Shown here: positions 17,419 through 29,500 of the stretch, one piece after another
Position numbering within the stretch: position 1 is the first letter of the stretch
How the letters are laid out: each line of letters opens with the position of its first letter
Assembly: GCA_030407315.1 (NCBI GenBank)
Contig: JALQPE010001972.1
Coordinates: 36,106-100,105, forward strand
Source: Asparagopsis taxiformis
Lineage: Eukaryota; Rhodophyta; Florideophyceae; Bonnemaisoniales; Bonnemaisoniaceae
Reading direction: 5' to 3'
Length of the DNA: 64,000 bases
Made by a program: the position numbers and the translations under genes
The notes under the pieces: model-generated
The model's database searches: none
What the model was told of the DNA's origin: nothing
The model's input: the letters and a program-made list of their open reading frames with translations, nothing else

Positions 17419-20400
17419 ATGGTGACTCAGGAAGAGATAGGGGTCACCGAGGGGGACGAGGATTCGCCGGCGACTCGTCCTCCTATCCCCACCACACAGG
17501 ACCAAGAGGTTGCCATCTCATCCGATGCATCGCCTCGGACTGATGTTCCTGTCCTAGCCGTCGGAACAAAGAACTACCGCGTGGACGTCCTTTTCGCTCT
17601 CAAGAGTGAAAAATACGCACACGTACCAGCAATTCTGGACACTGGTGCTAGCTTGAGCGTGTTCAAGGAGTCATGCCTACCGGCAGACTGGAAAGAACGC
17701 TATCCGTTGGATTTATTACCCGCAGGGGTGCACGTCCTGGACGCTAATGGGAAGCGCATGCCGCCGATCGCGTTAGCAACAATACCAATCCAAGTCGGAA
17801 GATCGTCTCTGCGTCAACGTTTTATCGTAGTGGAGCAGCTATCGGTGTCCTGCATCCTAGGCTGCGACTTCATTAACGCAGCTGTCGAAGCCATACTACC
17901 AAAACAGAAGGTAATGGTACTGCAGCGGACTCAAGAACGGGTGCCGATAGGGTGGACGAAGCGCCCAGAACGGCTAAGGCCCAATACCGCAAGGACGAGA
18001 AACGACGGTGTTGACAGGGCAATACGAATCGCCAAGAGGACTCTCCTGCGCCCTGGAACCGCCACAAGAGTACCAGTTGTTGCCCGTACGCAGGGACTCC
18101 AAGTCATGGTGCCCTATAAGGAATTATCGGATATCCGCCAAGTACAAATGCTGAATGGCATCGCAACCATCCGGCCATTGGTGCCCTTTGGAGTGCAGGT
18201 TATGAACTTCGGCGGCCGCGACGTATGGCTACCGAAAGGGATGGTCATGGGACATACTGATGGTCCACCACCTGCCATACTCACCCTACAGGGCCAGAAA
18301 CCCAAAGGAAATCCAGCGCCAGACGAGCAGCCGAAGGAAACCTCTAGGCTAGGAAAGCCGAATGATGCAGATGACTGGGAACAGAACCTACTCACCGACA
18401 TGAAACTGAAGGACAAATCATTGAAGAACCGTATCCTCCAAATGCTGCGGCGGCACTCTACCATGTGGAGCGGCCACCTGGGAGAAATAGCCGCCACGGA
18501 GCACCGCATTCAGCTCCACGCCGGTGTCCGCCCAATTCGCCAGGCACCTTACCGAGCCGGTCACAAAAACCGGGAGGTGATTTCCGCCCAGATACAAGAA
18601 ATGCTCGATGCCGGAGTCATCGAACCGGCGCAATCAGAATGGGCTAGCCCGGTGGTAGTGGTGCCCAAAAAGGATGGATCCTCCCGCTTTTGCGTCGATT
18701 ACCGGAAACTAAACTCCGTTACGGTGAAAGATGCATACCCCATACCCCGGATGAATGACTGCATCGATTCGCTTGGAGAAGCATGCATTTTCACAACCTT
18801 GGATTGCAATAGCGGCTATTGGCAAATCCCTGTCGCGCCGGAAGACCGTGAGAAGACTACCTTCACGGCCCACGTTGGGTCCTACCAGTTCCTCCGAATG
18901 CCTTTCGGACTAACTAACGCACCTGCGACCTTCCAAAGAGCGCTGGATATACTGCTCTCGGCGGTAAAATGGCGCTTTTGTTTGGTCTATCTGGATGATG
19001 TTATCATCTTCTCCCGCTCAGAGGAAGAGCACCTGACTCATGTAGACGAGATACTAACGATATTACGAAAAGCGGGAGTGACCTTGAAGTTCAAGAAGAG
19101 CGAATTCTTCAGGCGCAAGGTCGACTACCTAGGCCATCGCATCCGACCCGGACGCCTAGAAGTCTTGTCACAGGGCTTGAATGCGATACAAGGGGCAGAG
19201 TACCCCACCACGCAGACTCAACTGAGAAGTTTCCTGGGTTCTTGTAATGTATATCGCAGATTCGTGAAGTCTTTCGCTAAACTCGCCGCCCCGCTGACAG
19301 AATTGCTGAAGAAGGGAGCTCCAACTAGCCTAGGGGTCCCATCGGTCGAACAGCAATGTGCGTTCAACGCACTGAAGGAAGCGCTAATATCCCCGCCGAT
19401 ACTATGTTTACCGAAACCGGGAATGCATTACACCCTCGACGTGGATGCTTCGGATTACCAGTTGGGTTGCGCGCTACTCCAGGAGCAAGAAGACAAGGTT
19501 CTCCACCCGGTTGGTTACTGGAGTAAAACCATGAATGACGCGCAAAGAAGATACTCTACAACGGAGAAGGAGTGTCTGGCGGTATTCTGGGCCATATCAC
19601 TACTGCGCCCGTACCTCAAGGGGACAAGGTTCACCGTCAGAACGGATCACAACGCCCTGACGTGGATCCTATCTATCACCCCCTCAGAGGGGAGGCTCAC
19701 TCGATGGAGGTTACGCCTAGCCGAATTCGACTTTGACATCGAATACCGTCCAGGCGTCAAGAAGGTAGTCCCCGACTCACTCTCGCGCTTACGGACAACC
19801 GGAACGGATAAGTACCCCATCGAAGAGGAGATTCCAACCTTCCTGATCGACGAGCAGTTGGACGCAGGTGCGTCCAACAGCGAAGAATGGGGAGAAGAGA
19901 TGTATCCCGCACTGTTTCGTGAATCCGTTCCGTGTTTTGTAAATCTCACAGAGGCCCTACCAATCGCTATTTCACGCGACGAATGGGTAGTCGAGCAAAG
20001 CAGAGACGACCTATGCCAGACCATCCAGGGAAGGATGGAACGGGGAGAACAAACCGAATACGCTTTGACGACAGAAGGGGTGCTGGTTCGCACCCACCCG
20101 AGGACCCGAAGCGTTCAAGTCGTGGTCCCAGAATCACTTCGCCCTCGCTTACTCAAGGCATACCATTTTTCGGCCATTGCAGGACACCCTGGGATACGGC
20201 GAATGTACGAAACCCTTAAGCAAAACCTCTATTGGCCGTCAATGATCGTTGACGTGTATGCGACAGTGAGGGGTTGCGAGACCTGCGCAAAAGACCGTAT
20301 CCAATTGTCGCGTCATACCAATCCGCTGCAGTTATTTCCAGCGACGTATCCCTTAGAGGAGATCGCAATTGACATACTAGGACCTCTGCCTAGGACCGCA

Positions 20401-21990
20401 AAGGGAAGGGTGCACGTCCTTTTCATAACGGACCGATTCTCGAAATTGTGCCGCCTGGTACCGATGGCGTCCATCAAGTCTCATCTAGTGGCGAAAGACT
20501 TTGTGGAGGAATGGGTGTTTGTATACGGAGCGCCGAAATCCATTTTATCCGATAACGGCCCGCAGTTCACGTCTAAACTATTTTTGGACATGTGCCGCAT
20601 GCTGAATATCAAGCCGATAACCACGACTACCTACCACCCGCAGACAAACGGGCAGGTAGAGCGGTTTAACCGCACGCTCGCATCAATGTTACGACATTAC
20701 GTTTCAGAAGATCAGAAAAACTGGGACGAGTATCTCGCTATACTCGCATATGCGTACAACCGATGCGTTCATCGGGCAACAAATACTACTCCCTTCGAGT
20801 TGACGCTAACACGAGCCCCACCGAGTCTGGGTGTGGAGGACCTCCAATTGGAGGAGGACCGCAACGCTTGGACGAGAGAAACCTGGAGGGGGCGTTTCGG
20901 AACTATGCTGGCAAAAGCAAATCGCTCTCTGAACAAGGCTCAGGAACGCTACAAGAAGGACTTCGACAAAAACGTCCGCTCACCTAATCGGAATTTACGC
21001 GCAGGGGATCAAGTGTATCTAGACCTGAAAGGAACCTCGCAGGAGATAACTATTCTGGGACGCGCTCGCAACAAATTGGACTTCCAGTCATTCGGTCCAT
21101 ATCCGGTGATAACCAACAACGGTCATACGTTGGACATTCTCATAGACGATATCCCGGGACGGGTCAGTTCCGACCGCGTGAGGCCAGCCCCGAATCCCCT
21201 TACAGACGCAAAGGTTACGGAGCCTGAGAGGGACGAGGTAACGAATCCCACAAGGAATGAGGCGGACAAGAAACCGGAGAGCGCTGTGGATATCGACCAT
21301 GGCCCAAATGGCATTACGCACGAAGAACTGAGCCCAAAAGGCTTGAACAAAGCGGAGGGCCCAAATGACTTTTCTATGGGCTCGGGAGATCACCAGCATT
21401 TTACCACCTTGGGAGCGTCGCGGGTAAACAGCCGAGCCGAACGAGAAACCATAATGGATAAGGAGATTGCGGAAGTACCTATCCCTACATGCCCATCTTT
21501 TACCACAATGGGGGAAGAATTGTCCAAAACCTCGAAGGGTAACTTAAGCTCCGAACTCGAGCGCTCGCAGGCCAACCAACACGAAGAAGGCAGCGTACGG
21601 CGAAGCCCTCGGAATATTGTGCGACAGAACACACCGTTGCGCCGGAGCGCCCGCACAGGCAAGTCGAAAAAGAGGGTGGCGCAGCCCACACAAGGTGTAA
21701 GTAAGACACAGACGGGTCGCAGCGGAAGCCGTCGCACGGAAACCGAATATCCTATAGAGAGGCTCTTGGAAGAGAGAAAGGGGGAACAAGGTGAAACCCT
21801 GTTCAAGGTGCGGTGGTACGGTTACACGAAAGCTGATGATACCTGGGAACCCGCAGCTAGCATCCCACCGGCATTTGGGGCTCGCTTTCGGCACAAAAAG
21901 CGTAATCAAGAAAAGTCGCGCCAAAAACTGCGAGGCGAGAATAAGCGAAAAGTTGGGTTTTCTCTCGTTTCGACGATGACAGAGGCGTAA
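17419..21990 (+). CDS. pol: Gypsy pol polyprotein with chromodomain
   Basis: A 1523-residue intact frame. Order by approximate residue: aspartic protease (ILDTGASLSVF, ~72-82); reverse transcriptase (FCVDYRKLN; TTLDCNSGYWQIP; catalytic YLDDVIIFS, ~523); RNase H (LDVDASDYQLG, ~673); integrase HHCC zinc region (H..H..C-x2-C, ~915-960), then catalytic D (AIDILGPL ~984), D (LSDNGPQF ~1044) and E (NGQVERFNRT ~1080). A chromodomain sits near the end (~1445-1495: IERLLEER ... FKVRWYGYTKADDTWEP). The chromodomain and protease-RT-RH-IN order define a Ty3/gypsy chromovirus, and the chromodomain usually guides integration into chromatin. The frame is open upstream of the ATG, so expression as a Gag-Pol fusion by frameshift is possible. 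All catalytic residues appear present. Confidence 0.92.
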   Translation: MVTQEEIGVTEGDEDSPATRPPIPTTQDQEVAISSDASPRTDVPVLAVGTKNYRVDVLFALKSEKYAHVPAILDTGASLSVFKESCLPADWKERYPLDLLPAGVHVLDANGKRMPPIALATIPIQVGRSSLRQRFIVVEQLSVSCILGCDFINAAVEAILPKQKVMVLQRTQERVPIGWTKRPERLRPNTARTRNDGVDRAIRIAKRTLLRPGTATRVPVVARTQGLQVMVPYKELSDIRQVQMLNGIATIRPLVPFGVQVMNFGGRDVWLPKGMVMGHTDGPPPAILTLQGQKPKGNPAPDEQPKETSRLGKPNDADDWEQNLLTDMKLKDKSLKNRILQMLRRHSTMWSGHLGEIAATEHRIQLHAGVRPIRQAPYRAGHKNREVISAQIQEMLDAGVIEPAQSEWASPVVVVPKKDGSSRFCVDYRKLNSVTVKDAYPIPRMNDCIDSLGEACIFTTLDCNSGYWQIPVAPEDREKTTFTAHVGSYQFLRMPFGLTNAPATFQRALDILLSAVKWRFCLVYLDDVIIFSRSEEEHLTHVDEILTILRKAGVTLKFKKSEFFRRKVDYLGHRIRPGRLEVLSQGLNAIQGAEYPTTQTQLRSFLGSCNVYRRFVKSFAKLAAPLTELLKKGAPTSLGVPSVEQQCAFNALKEALISPPILCLPKPGMHYTLDVDASDYQLGCALLQEQEDKVLHPVGYWSKTMNDAQRRYSTTEKECLAVFWAISLLRPYLKGTRFTVRTDHNALTWILSITPSEGRLTRWRLRLAEFDFDIEYRPGVKKVVPDSLSRLRTTGTDKYPIEEEIPTFLIDEQLDAGASNSEEWGEEMYPALFRESVPCFVNLTEALPIAISRDEWVVEQSRDDLCQTIQGRMERGEQTEYALTTEGVLVRTHPRTRSVQVVVPESLRPRLLKAYHFSAIAGHPGIRRMYETLKQNLYWPSMIVDVYATVRGCETCAKDRIQLSRHTNPLQLFPATYPLEEIAIDILGPLPRTAKGRVHVLFITDRFSKLCRLVPMASIKSHLVAKDFVEEWVFVYGAPKSILSDNGPQFTSKLFLDMCRMLNIKPITTTTYHPQTNGQVERFNRTLASMLRHYVSEDQKNWDEYLAILAYAYNRCVHRATNTTPFELTLTRAPPSLGVEDLQLEEDRNAWTRETWRGRFGTMLAKANRSLNKAQERYKKDFDKNVRSPNRNLRAGDQVYLDLKGTSQEITILGRARNKLDFQSFGPYPVITNNGHTLDILIDDIPGRVSSDRVRPAPNPLTDAKVTEPERDEVTNPTRNEADKKPESAVDIDHGPNGITHEELSPKGLNKAEGPNDFSMGSGDHQHFTTLGASRVNSRAERETIMDKEIAEVPIPTCPSFTTMGEELSKTSKGNLSSELERSQANQHEEGSVRRSPRNIVRQNTPLRRSARTGKSKKRVAQPTQGVSKTQTGRSGSRRTETEYPIERLLEERKGEQGETLFKVRWYGYTKADDTWEPAASIPPAFGARFRHKKRNQEKSRQKLRGENKRKVGFSLVSTMTEA

Positions 21991-22125
21991 TAGGCAGAGT
22001 CGCCTGCCAAGGAAGAAACCGCTGGTACCCCACCTTTCAGTCATTCCCACGACCGTCGGGTAGGTCGCCGCTTTTGCTTCCTCGATGCTGAGAAATGAAG
22101 AAACATTCAAACGAAGCTTGATCTG

Positions 22126-24650
22126 CTACATCCTGGTGGTCGAGGCCAGAAAACTGCTGTCAGATGCTCCGTTTAATGTCTCTGTAATTGATTTCTTTAT
22201 CTCTCCAGATCCGTCCCGTGTCACGCGTTCCGCATCGCCTGTTTGATATCGCACTGCCCTAGTGTTTTGATGCCCAGATTGGAACACCCTAGTACTGGCC
22301 GGTGATTGGATAGACTCCACACTTTTTCTTTTGTTTTTATTTGTTGTTTTGCGGTTGCCACTGTCACGCCCGTATCACTAGTGGACCGCAATACGTCATC
22401 CAATTCGCGTCTACTCATACCTCGTTTCGGAAGCACAGACTCTTCATACGTTTCAAGTCTATCGAGTTGCGCGGCCTCAAATCCCGCAGGACCGATGAAC
22501 GCCGAATTAACCCTCCCTTGTCTTCTTGCTAGACCCTTTGTTTCCACAGAGGGTTCAGAAAATATGGGCGCCTGCTTCGGAGGCGTTTCTTCAGATGTGT
22601 TGCTTACCAAGTCTATCCTATGACCTCTACCATCATGTCTTCCCCACATTCACATGGTTGCAATGCAGCGCCATACGACGATGCGGCGGGGTGCCGTTCC
22701 AATGTACCGACGGCATGTGCATTGCCCCGATCCTGAAGAACGACACGGAAGGTTCATCGTTTCCCCTGTAGACTATGCGAGTCGCAGGCAAGATTTCACC
22801 GTCACCGTCGAAACTCTTTCCGAGTCGCTCTGTATCTGCTGAAAACTTTTGATCCCCTGTCAATGTACTCCATGCAAAATCCCCGACCCGATCAGTCTTG
22901 AAATTCATCACTTTCGCAACCAAGCATGTTCCATCATGATTGAAGCGCACTGCGGTTGCACGAAGTGGCTCAGCTGATTGCTCGTCCTGGCCTGCTTTCA
23001 CTGCTTGCAACTGATTGTTCAACATTTGTAGACGCTGAGCTGTCCCTCCGTTGCATACATCCACGACGTAGATCGCTGAGTTCTCGAAGCTGCGTTCGCC
23101 GGGCAAATACAATATCGCTGGGATGTGAGAATTGGAACGGCTCGGATTCATCTTCGCTAAGTAACAGCGAAACTACTCTGGTCATGAGACGATCCCGTAA
23201 TGAATACATGAGATCGGCGCCGTTTGACAGGTTGCTCACACTCCAGACGTTGATGACATGGAGTCCACCCGGATAGAGCACTGTCCCGTCTCTTCTGAAT
23301 ACGAGAGAATCCATCCATCCCGAGTTTGGAGCTTCCAGCGAATGGTATTATATGAGGCGGAAGCGATTAACTTCTCTGTACCTTCTGTCGCCAGATTTAG
23401 TATAACTCGGTCACCAGAAGATATACTCCTTATAATTGTACCACTGTCGATGTTCAATATCTTCTGCTGCCCCAGACTGGTACCAAGCACGATAGTCCCC
23501 TGCTTCTGCAACAGCTACATACAGGTAATCTCGCAGGCAGCACTGTTCCTTGACTGTTCAACACCATCAGATATGACCCGTACTACCCGCTCGCATACGT
23601 AATCTTTCCACAAGATCAACCCGCGCTGCAAAAATGCATTTTTCTCGAACTAGTGTCAACACAGATGCCGACCATATGGTCGTCATGTCCGTTGAAGTCA
23701 TGAATTTCCGACGCATACCTTCTGTCAATAACAAGACGTTTTATCCTGCTCTATTGAAATGCCTCGTCTTGGCAAACGAATCGAGGTTCAAATGTCCTTG
23801 GTACATCTCTGTACCCAATTCGCGACAATATTTTTCAACAATCATTGCATGCCAATGACGGTGCCTTCGTTCTCCACGGCTGGAACTGTGCAAACCTTTT
23901 GCATTGCCATCATCGCTAAACTCGCATGAACAAAGGTTATTATCAGCAAGAAGATCGATCTGCTCGATCGAGGATGCTCTCCGCACGCGAGTGATCGACC
24001 TGCTACATTGTGGCGAGATCATCCAACGGGATCCACATTTGCTTCTGGAGTACACATGGCGACGAGACGACTTGTCGAATTGCGAATTCTACACCGCCGC
24101 ATTTGGTGGCCAGAAACTGCACGCTGGATTTGAGCGATGCGAACAATTCATCATGATCGGGTCCAACGCCATTTCCAAGTTGTGCAATGTTTCTTCGCAG
24201 ACTGGAACATTATTGCACCCAGAAGTTCTGTTCGTGTTTTTGTGCTGCTGTGTGATTGCCAGACGAACAGAGGTTCCAGCAACTGCAAGCGCGAGTGGGA
24301 GACAGTGGCATCTGGCTATAATGTATTGAATTGCTTCGCTGATTGTTGGAGAAAAATCGCCAGTGGCAGATATGTCAATCGCAGTAGAATGGCAGAGGAT
24401 TTTCCTGGCGGTCTCGTGACCCACTGGCGCATTGACGTATACAATCTTATCGTGGATAGTGTTGAGAATGACTTGAACGGATCTGGTAGGTGTGAGAACT
24501 TTGAAACGATTTGTGCGTAATGAGCACACCTGCGAGCAGAACTTGGCCACGAGTTTTTAAACGCAGTTTCGGTCATCGGCGACATTATCGAAGATGACTA
24601 GAAAATGCTTGGCTGATAGACGGTCGACTAGGTCGATGAGCAGGGTGTCG
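22126..24650 (-). pseudogene. Decayed NB-ARC/WD40 (STAND) gene
   Basis: Minus-strand fragments in several frames align by eye with the intact gene at 55409-59152. At 24,575-24,650 is a Walker-B-like LVIFDNV. At 24,089-24,550 is an NB-ARC segment with FKVLTPTRS and CLPLALAVAGTSVR (compare CAGLPLALSVAGSGVR in the intact gene). At 23,236-23,511 is a WD-repeat-like stretch (KLIASASYNTIRW), and at 22,633-23,314 later WD-like fragments (RATAVRFNHDGTCLVAKV). The P-loop is missing: the sequence is cut at ~24,650, where a Sel1 fragment begins on the other strand. Between 23,520 and 24,080 no clear match remains. Multiple stops and frame changes make it non-functional. Confidence 0.65.
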
Positions 24651-25090
24651 TGCTGCTCCTCCGACGTGTACATTTGTTCAAAATGTGGAAACCAGCATGG
24701 GAAGGTACGCTAGACTTGTGCACGGAAATGAAGAAGAAAAATGACGAGACGGCCATGATGACGCTGGTTGAGATCTTCCTAAGTGGAGCCCCAGGTATCG
24801 AACGAAACGTTGATCGCGCGATAGACTTGTGTGAAAAGTCATTGAGCCTGGGATTCGGGGTATTCCAATCCTGTCATGATATAATTGGTCTTGCGAAGAT
24901 ATTGATCTACAAAAGATTCGGTACAAGTGAAGATATGGCTGCTGCATTGCAATTATGTGAGGTGTGTATCGAGAAGACGAATGAAACTGATGCGATGCTG
25001 TTGCTAGCTGAGCTGCTATCGACGCAATGTTAATGTTGAAAACATGAATAATCGTGTGATTAGTCTGTGTCAGAAGTATCTGTAAATAGA
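24650..25090 (+). pseudogene. Sel1-repeat gene fragment
   Basis: The frame to 25033 carries two Sel1-type repeats (TAMMTLVEIFLSGAPGIERNV, then AIDLCEKSL; AALQLCEVCIEKTNETDAML). The similarity continues in another frame to ~25,090 (RVISLCQKYL), as in the Sel1 gene at 44.96 kb. Sel1 repeats are short helical hairpins that scaffold protein complexes. The fragment lacks a start region and a C-terminus and is head to head with the NB-ARC remnant. Confidence 0.6.
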
Positions 25091-25968
25091 CAGATCCTGC
25101 TACGGGTTGGCTGCTCTCGTGAAGAAGAAGTTGACGGAAATAACTTGCAGAGAACCCAATAGCGCGATTCTCCGGTCCGGAACCGGCGATGACGAAGCGA
25201 ACGTTTTTTTTGCTTTCATGGTGCGAAGTGTTTCGCGGTGGGCTCTTGTTGCTGTGGCAGTACGGACTGCTATCAGTGTTATGGTATCGTAATTTTCAAA
25301 GCGGGATGCGGAAAACGCTAGGTGGTGTGAATCCAGAGTATCTATTGATGGCATTGTTGCGACATACATTGGGTTTCCAGCTGTGGTTGTTGAAGTTGCG
25401 ATAGCTTTTTTATTTCATAAATGCGCATCGAGAGATCGCACTTAAGTACTGATTCTGGAGTACCAAATGAACGTGCCGCCACTGACGGCACTACTAGTTG
25501 GTGTACGTGAAGAGAATTGACTGACACATTTGCTTGCAGGGTGTCGTCACTGTAGGTAGATACAAGCGCTACAGCAATGACAGAAAGTCAATATCGTTCT
25601 TGCCAAAATTACTTCAAGCCGCTGCATCTATTACCGTTACAATAAAATGCAAGCTGGCTACACCAGCGTTTATGCTACTTGGTTTTTTTTGTGTGCAAGC
25701 AGCATACATCTCAATGTAATCCCTTCTCAGCGACCTACTTAACCACCAATCCCACACCGGCCTCAGCTGAACCAACAATCCATCACCGTACATGCACACA
25801 CCTACAGGAAATTCCTCCAAATACTCTTCCCTGTGCTGCTGCTCCACGCCGTTCACGCGGCATCCATCCCGAACCTAAGCCGGAGTGTGCAATGTCCCGT
25901 CATACACCTGATTGACCAACCAGCCAATGCCACGGCTTCACGCCAAATCCGCGCCGACTAAAAGCTTG
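25091..25968. other. No recognised gene
   Basis: Short frames on both strands, none with a domain I recognise. It may contain further decayed Sel1 sequence or the upstream part of the broken trypsin-like gene found on the other side of the retrotransposon. Confidence 0.3.
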
Positions 25969-25972
25969 CATC

Positions 25973-26340
25973 TGTAGCAAATCTTTGTTCCTCTCTTCGC
26001 AATATCCTGTGACCTTTCTTGACAATGTTCGATACACTGTGGAGTTAGTTTAATTTTTGTTTATGACCAGAGTTTTTTGATCCTGGTCAAAGTTGATCAT
26101 TTCAGATGATGATCTGATATTGCCTCCTCTGATGATCGCTCTCTCTCTATTAGAGGGCATTTCATCTCCACTTAAATGTTGTTTGTGGAGTCAATGTTGA
26201 TTGTTCTCAACATTATCTATCCGTTTGTGATATGTCTGAAGTATTCTATCTAATTATTTCAACGGTAGTTCAAGTTGTCTGTTATTTGCATTCTGCAAAT
26301 ATTTTGTAGCTTGTATCGCTTCAAGCCACAAATGGCTACA
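25973..26340 (-). repeat. 3' LTR
   Basis: A 368-bp terminal repeat, TG...CA, same sequence as 31314-31681. It is the downstream LTR relative to the minus-strand coding region. Confidence 0.92.
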
Positions 26341-26351
26341 CCGCCCCATGC
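26341..26351 (-). promoter_or_regulatory. Polypurine tract
   Basis: GCATGGGGCGG on the minus strand, directly next to the 3' LTR, where plus-strand DNA synthesis would be primed. Confidence 0.55.
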
Positions 26352-26523
26352 TCTGGGACAGAGTATCATTATGTCATTTGCTTTGATCAAGTTGTCTGAT
26401 GGCTTCCTTGGCGGTCTTCGTCCGATGTTTTGATAGGAATGTTTTCAACATTTCAGGAACGTCTTGATGTATGTTTTGTAGTGGCTCCCATGTGTGATCT
26501 TTTTGATCAGGTAGTCCATCCCA

Positions 26524-29500
26524 TTAAACATAAATGTAGAATCTTCCCATTCTTTTCTTCACGTCCTTGAGATGTTTTATGTCCTCATATTCTGCCTCTG
26601 TATGTGATGCATGTCGTATGAGGTCTGGTGATGCATCAACACCATCCATATCATTTCTGTATAGCATGAGCCTTACAGCGTGTACTCGTTGAGTTTTGTT
26701 ATTAGTGAGGCTTGTTACTTCATATACCCAATCGCTAATTATTCTGGTGATCCTTTGTGGTCCTTGCCATTTGAAAGATAGCTTATGACCTTTCTTCTGT
26801 GCTCGATGCACTAAAACAAAGTCTCCAGTAGTAAATGTGGGTGTGACAAGTTTCGTTTGCTTGTTATGTTCTATGATATGCCGTTCCCTGTTTTCTCTGA
26901 CAAGTTTTTCCACATCTTGGTGCATCTTGTCGATACATCTTTGTAGTTCGTCAATGTTGACAACTTGTCTGCAGCGAGTGTATGTCATTCTGTCTCCTGT
27001 ATCTTTCATATAACCAATTGTTCCTCTGTTTGGTTTTGTCCCTGTCATAACTTCCAGAGGGGACCTGTATGTTCCGTCCTCTCTTCTTCCGAGTCTTTGC
27101 AGTGGAGATTCGTTCATGACACGTTGTATGATGTGTACAATCGTCGGCCAGTCTTGAGGTGCAAGACGTAATTCGGAAAGCAGTGCAGATGCTGCTCGTA
27201 ATACTTCTTTGCAACATCTCTCCACAGAACCGTTACTCCATGGGGAGTATGCAGTAGTGAAATGATGCTTGATACGATATTCTCTGGTCAAATGTCGTAT
27301 GACCTTGTTTTTGAAGTGGGAACCTCTGTCGGATACAAATACATCCATCGTTGAGAATGTCTTTATCCACGACAGGATTTGTTCAGCAACGTGTTCAGCC
27401 TCAGCTACTTTTGCAGGGCAAAGCCAGACGTAGCTTGATAGATTGTCCTTCAATATGAAAATGTACTTCAATTCATCTATTCCTCTTCCCATGTAGAGGT
27501 AGTCAAAGTGCAGGACTTGATTCGGTATTTTTGCCATTATGCTATGTCCTAGTGGTCTGGGAACTCTTTCACCGCTTCTTGATAGGATGCAGTGTACACA
27601 GTTCTGTACAAATACCTTGGTGTCATTGGTCATGTTATTCCAAAAGTACTGTTCTTTGAGTGTGCTCTCAGTGGCAGCAGCACCTCTGTGACCTCCAGTA
27701 CCGCAGTGTGAAATGACAAGTAGTTTCATCTGCAATTCAATGTCATCGTCAGGAATCCATAATTTCTTCCTTATTGTCACCATTCCATCATTGTCTGCAT
27801 GAACATGTTGTGGTGCATGTTTTCTGTAGTGTATTTGTGATTTACGAATGGTTGAAATGTCAGGCCAGGTGAATGTTTCCTTGAATGGTGATTCCACAAT
27901 GTCCATGCTTTTCAATGTTTCTCGTATGGAGCGTATTGCGGAATTGCGCTTCTTCCTGTATCCAACAAGCCATCTAGTCATGATGTCTGCCATGACGTTT
28001 TCGTTTCCTGCTATGTGCTCGATGGTGTATTGAAATCTGGACAGATAGAGTGCCCATCTTTGAACCTTATTGACAATGTGTCTGCCAATTGTCGGCTCTA
28101 TTGATAGCGGATTGAATATGAATAAGAGGTTTCGGTGGTCTGTGTAGATGTGTGTGTCATGTTGTTCAACCAATAGATAGTCGAGTTTTTTGAAGACTTG
28201 GTAAACTGCAAATCCTTCTTTTTCGAAAGTGGTCCAATGCAGTTCGTTGTTCCTGAAAGCTGAGCTGATGAATGCGAGTGGTTGGTGTCGTTGCGACATG
28301 GTGGGTTTTTGAAGTTCGTCTGCGTCACATTGTGTGACAACAGCAGCCCAGTGAGTGTCAGACGCGTCCGTGTATATGCACGTCTGTTTGTTTGGGTGAG
28401 GATGAGCAAGTTTGACTGAGTCGCGAAGGCTGTTATGTAATGAAGTGAATGCGTTCACGTGTATGCGGCCCCATGACAGTCTAGCGAGAGGTATGCTTGC
28501 AATAGACTTTCGGGTGCGCTTGCCAGCTAATTTGTATGCATCTTCGATAATTTGTTTGAGTGGTTCTATCCGGCTGGCGAAGTCCGGTATAGAATAGGAC
28601 ATCCATTGTAGGCAGTGGATGAACTGTGATAGTTCTCCAGCGTTCTCCGGTGTAGTGATGTTCTGTAATCCATTCAAGTTCTTTGGATCAAACTGAACTC
28701 CTGCGGCGTCGATTATTCTTCCACACCATTTGATAGATGTGCTGTATAGCTCGCATTTTGTTGCAGAAACTTTAAGGTTTCGTTGACGGCATATTTGTAG
28801 GAATTCTCGTAGTGTCTCGAGTAGGCCATGTTCCGTACTATGATGTAAGATAAAATCGTCTTGCCAGGCTTTGACATTATTTCTTAGTGATGCAAAGCAT
28901 GGTTCAACTCTTGATTGAAAGTTGGAAGCGGAGTTTTTCGCGCCTTGTGGTGAGCGAGTTGGAGAAAATATGCCTTCGTGGGTAGTGAAACTTAACACGT
29001 CCATGCTTCCTTCATCGAGGGGTAATTGCCAATATCCCGAGCAGAAGTCAATCGAGGCAAAATGTTTGCTACCTGCAAAGTCGGCGCACTCGCTGTCGAT
29101 ATGTGGCATGGGCCATCCGACTGCCAGAGTGGCAGCATTGACAGGTCTATAGTCGAAAGTGATGCGATATTTCTTCGACTTTGGTTTTAGTACCAATAGT
29201 GGTGCAGCAGCCCATGTGGCGTTGTAGTTAGGCTTGATAAATCCGTAGCTCTGTGCACGATTCAGGAAGGCAGTGAGGTATTTCCGTTGTTCAGGACTGT
29301 ATCTCCTAGTTCGTGTGAGAATTGGTGTGGCATCTGAGGTGATCTGCACCTTCATTGGTTCCACGTCTGCTGGTGGGTCGTTTCCTAGTCTGATCCTGAA
29401 TACATCTCTATACTCGCGCAGCATTTCTCGCATATGCTTATCGCCTGTATGAGAAAGACCGTTGTTACTTGACTTTATCACCAGTTCTTCTAGTGCCATT

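Larger units (their letters stand above)
15057..22010 (+). mobile_element. Ty3/gypsy chromovirus-type retrotransposon, 3' LTR not found
   Basis: The element carries gag (16342), a zinc knuckle in a second frame, and pol (protease, RT, RNase H, integrase, chromodomain). The left limit is uncertain: it could reach ~13,672, where the GC-rich composition and a TG dinucleotide start, if the antisense ORF at 13665-15056 is part of it. The right limit is put at ~22,010, soon after the pol stop, where composition and coding change. No repeat of 15-16 kb sequence is visible after pol, so the copy appears truncated at its 3' end. Confidence 0.7.

Noticed and set aside
22010..22125. 3' LTR of the gypsy element
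   Set aside because: I searched for a match to the 15.2-16.3 kb region and found none, so no LTR is claimed.
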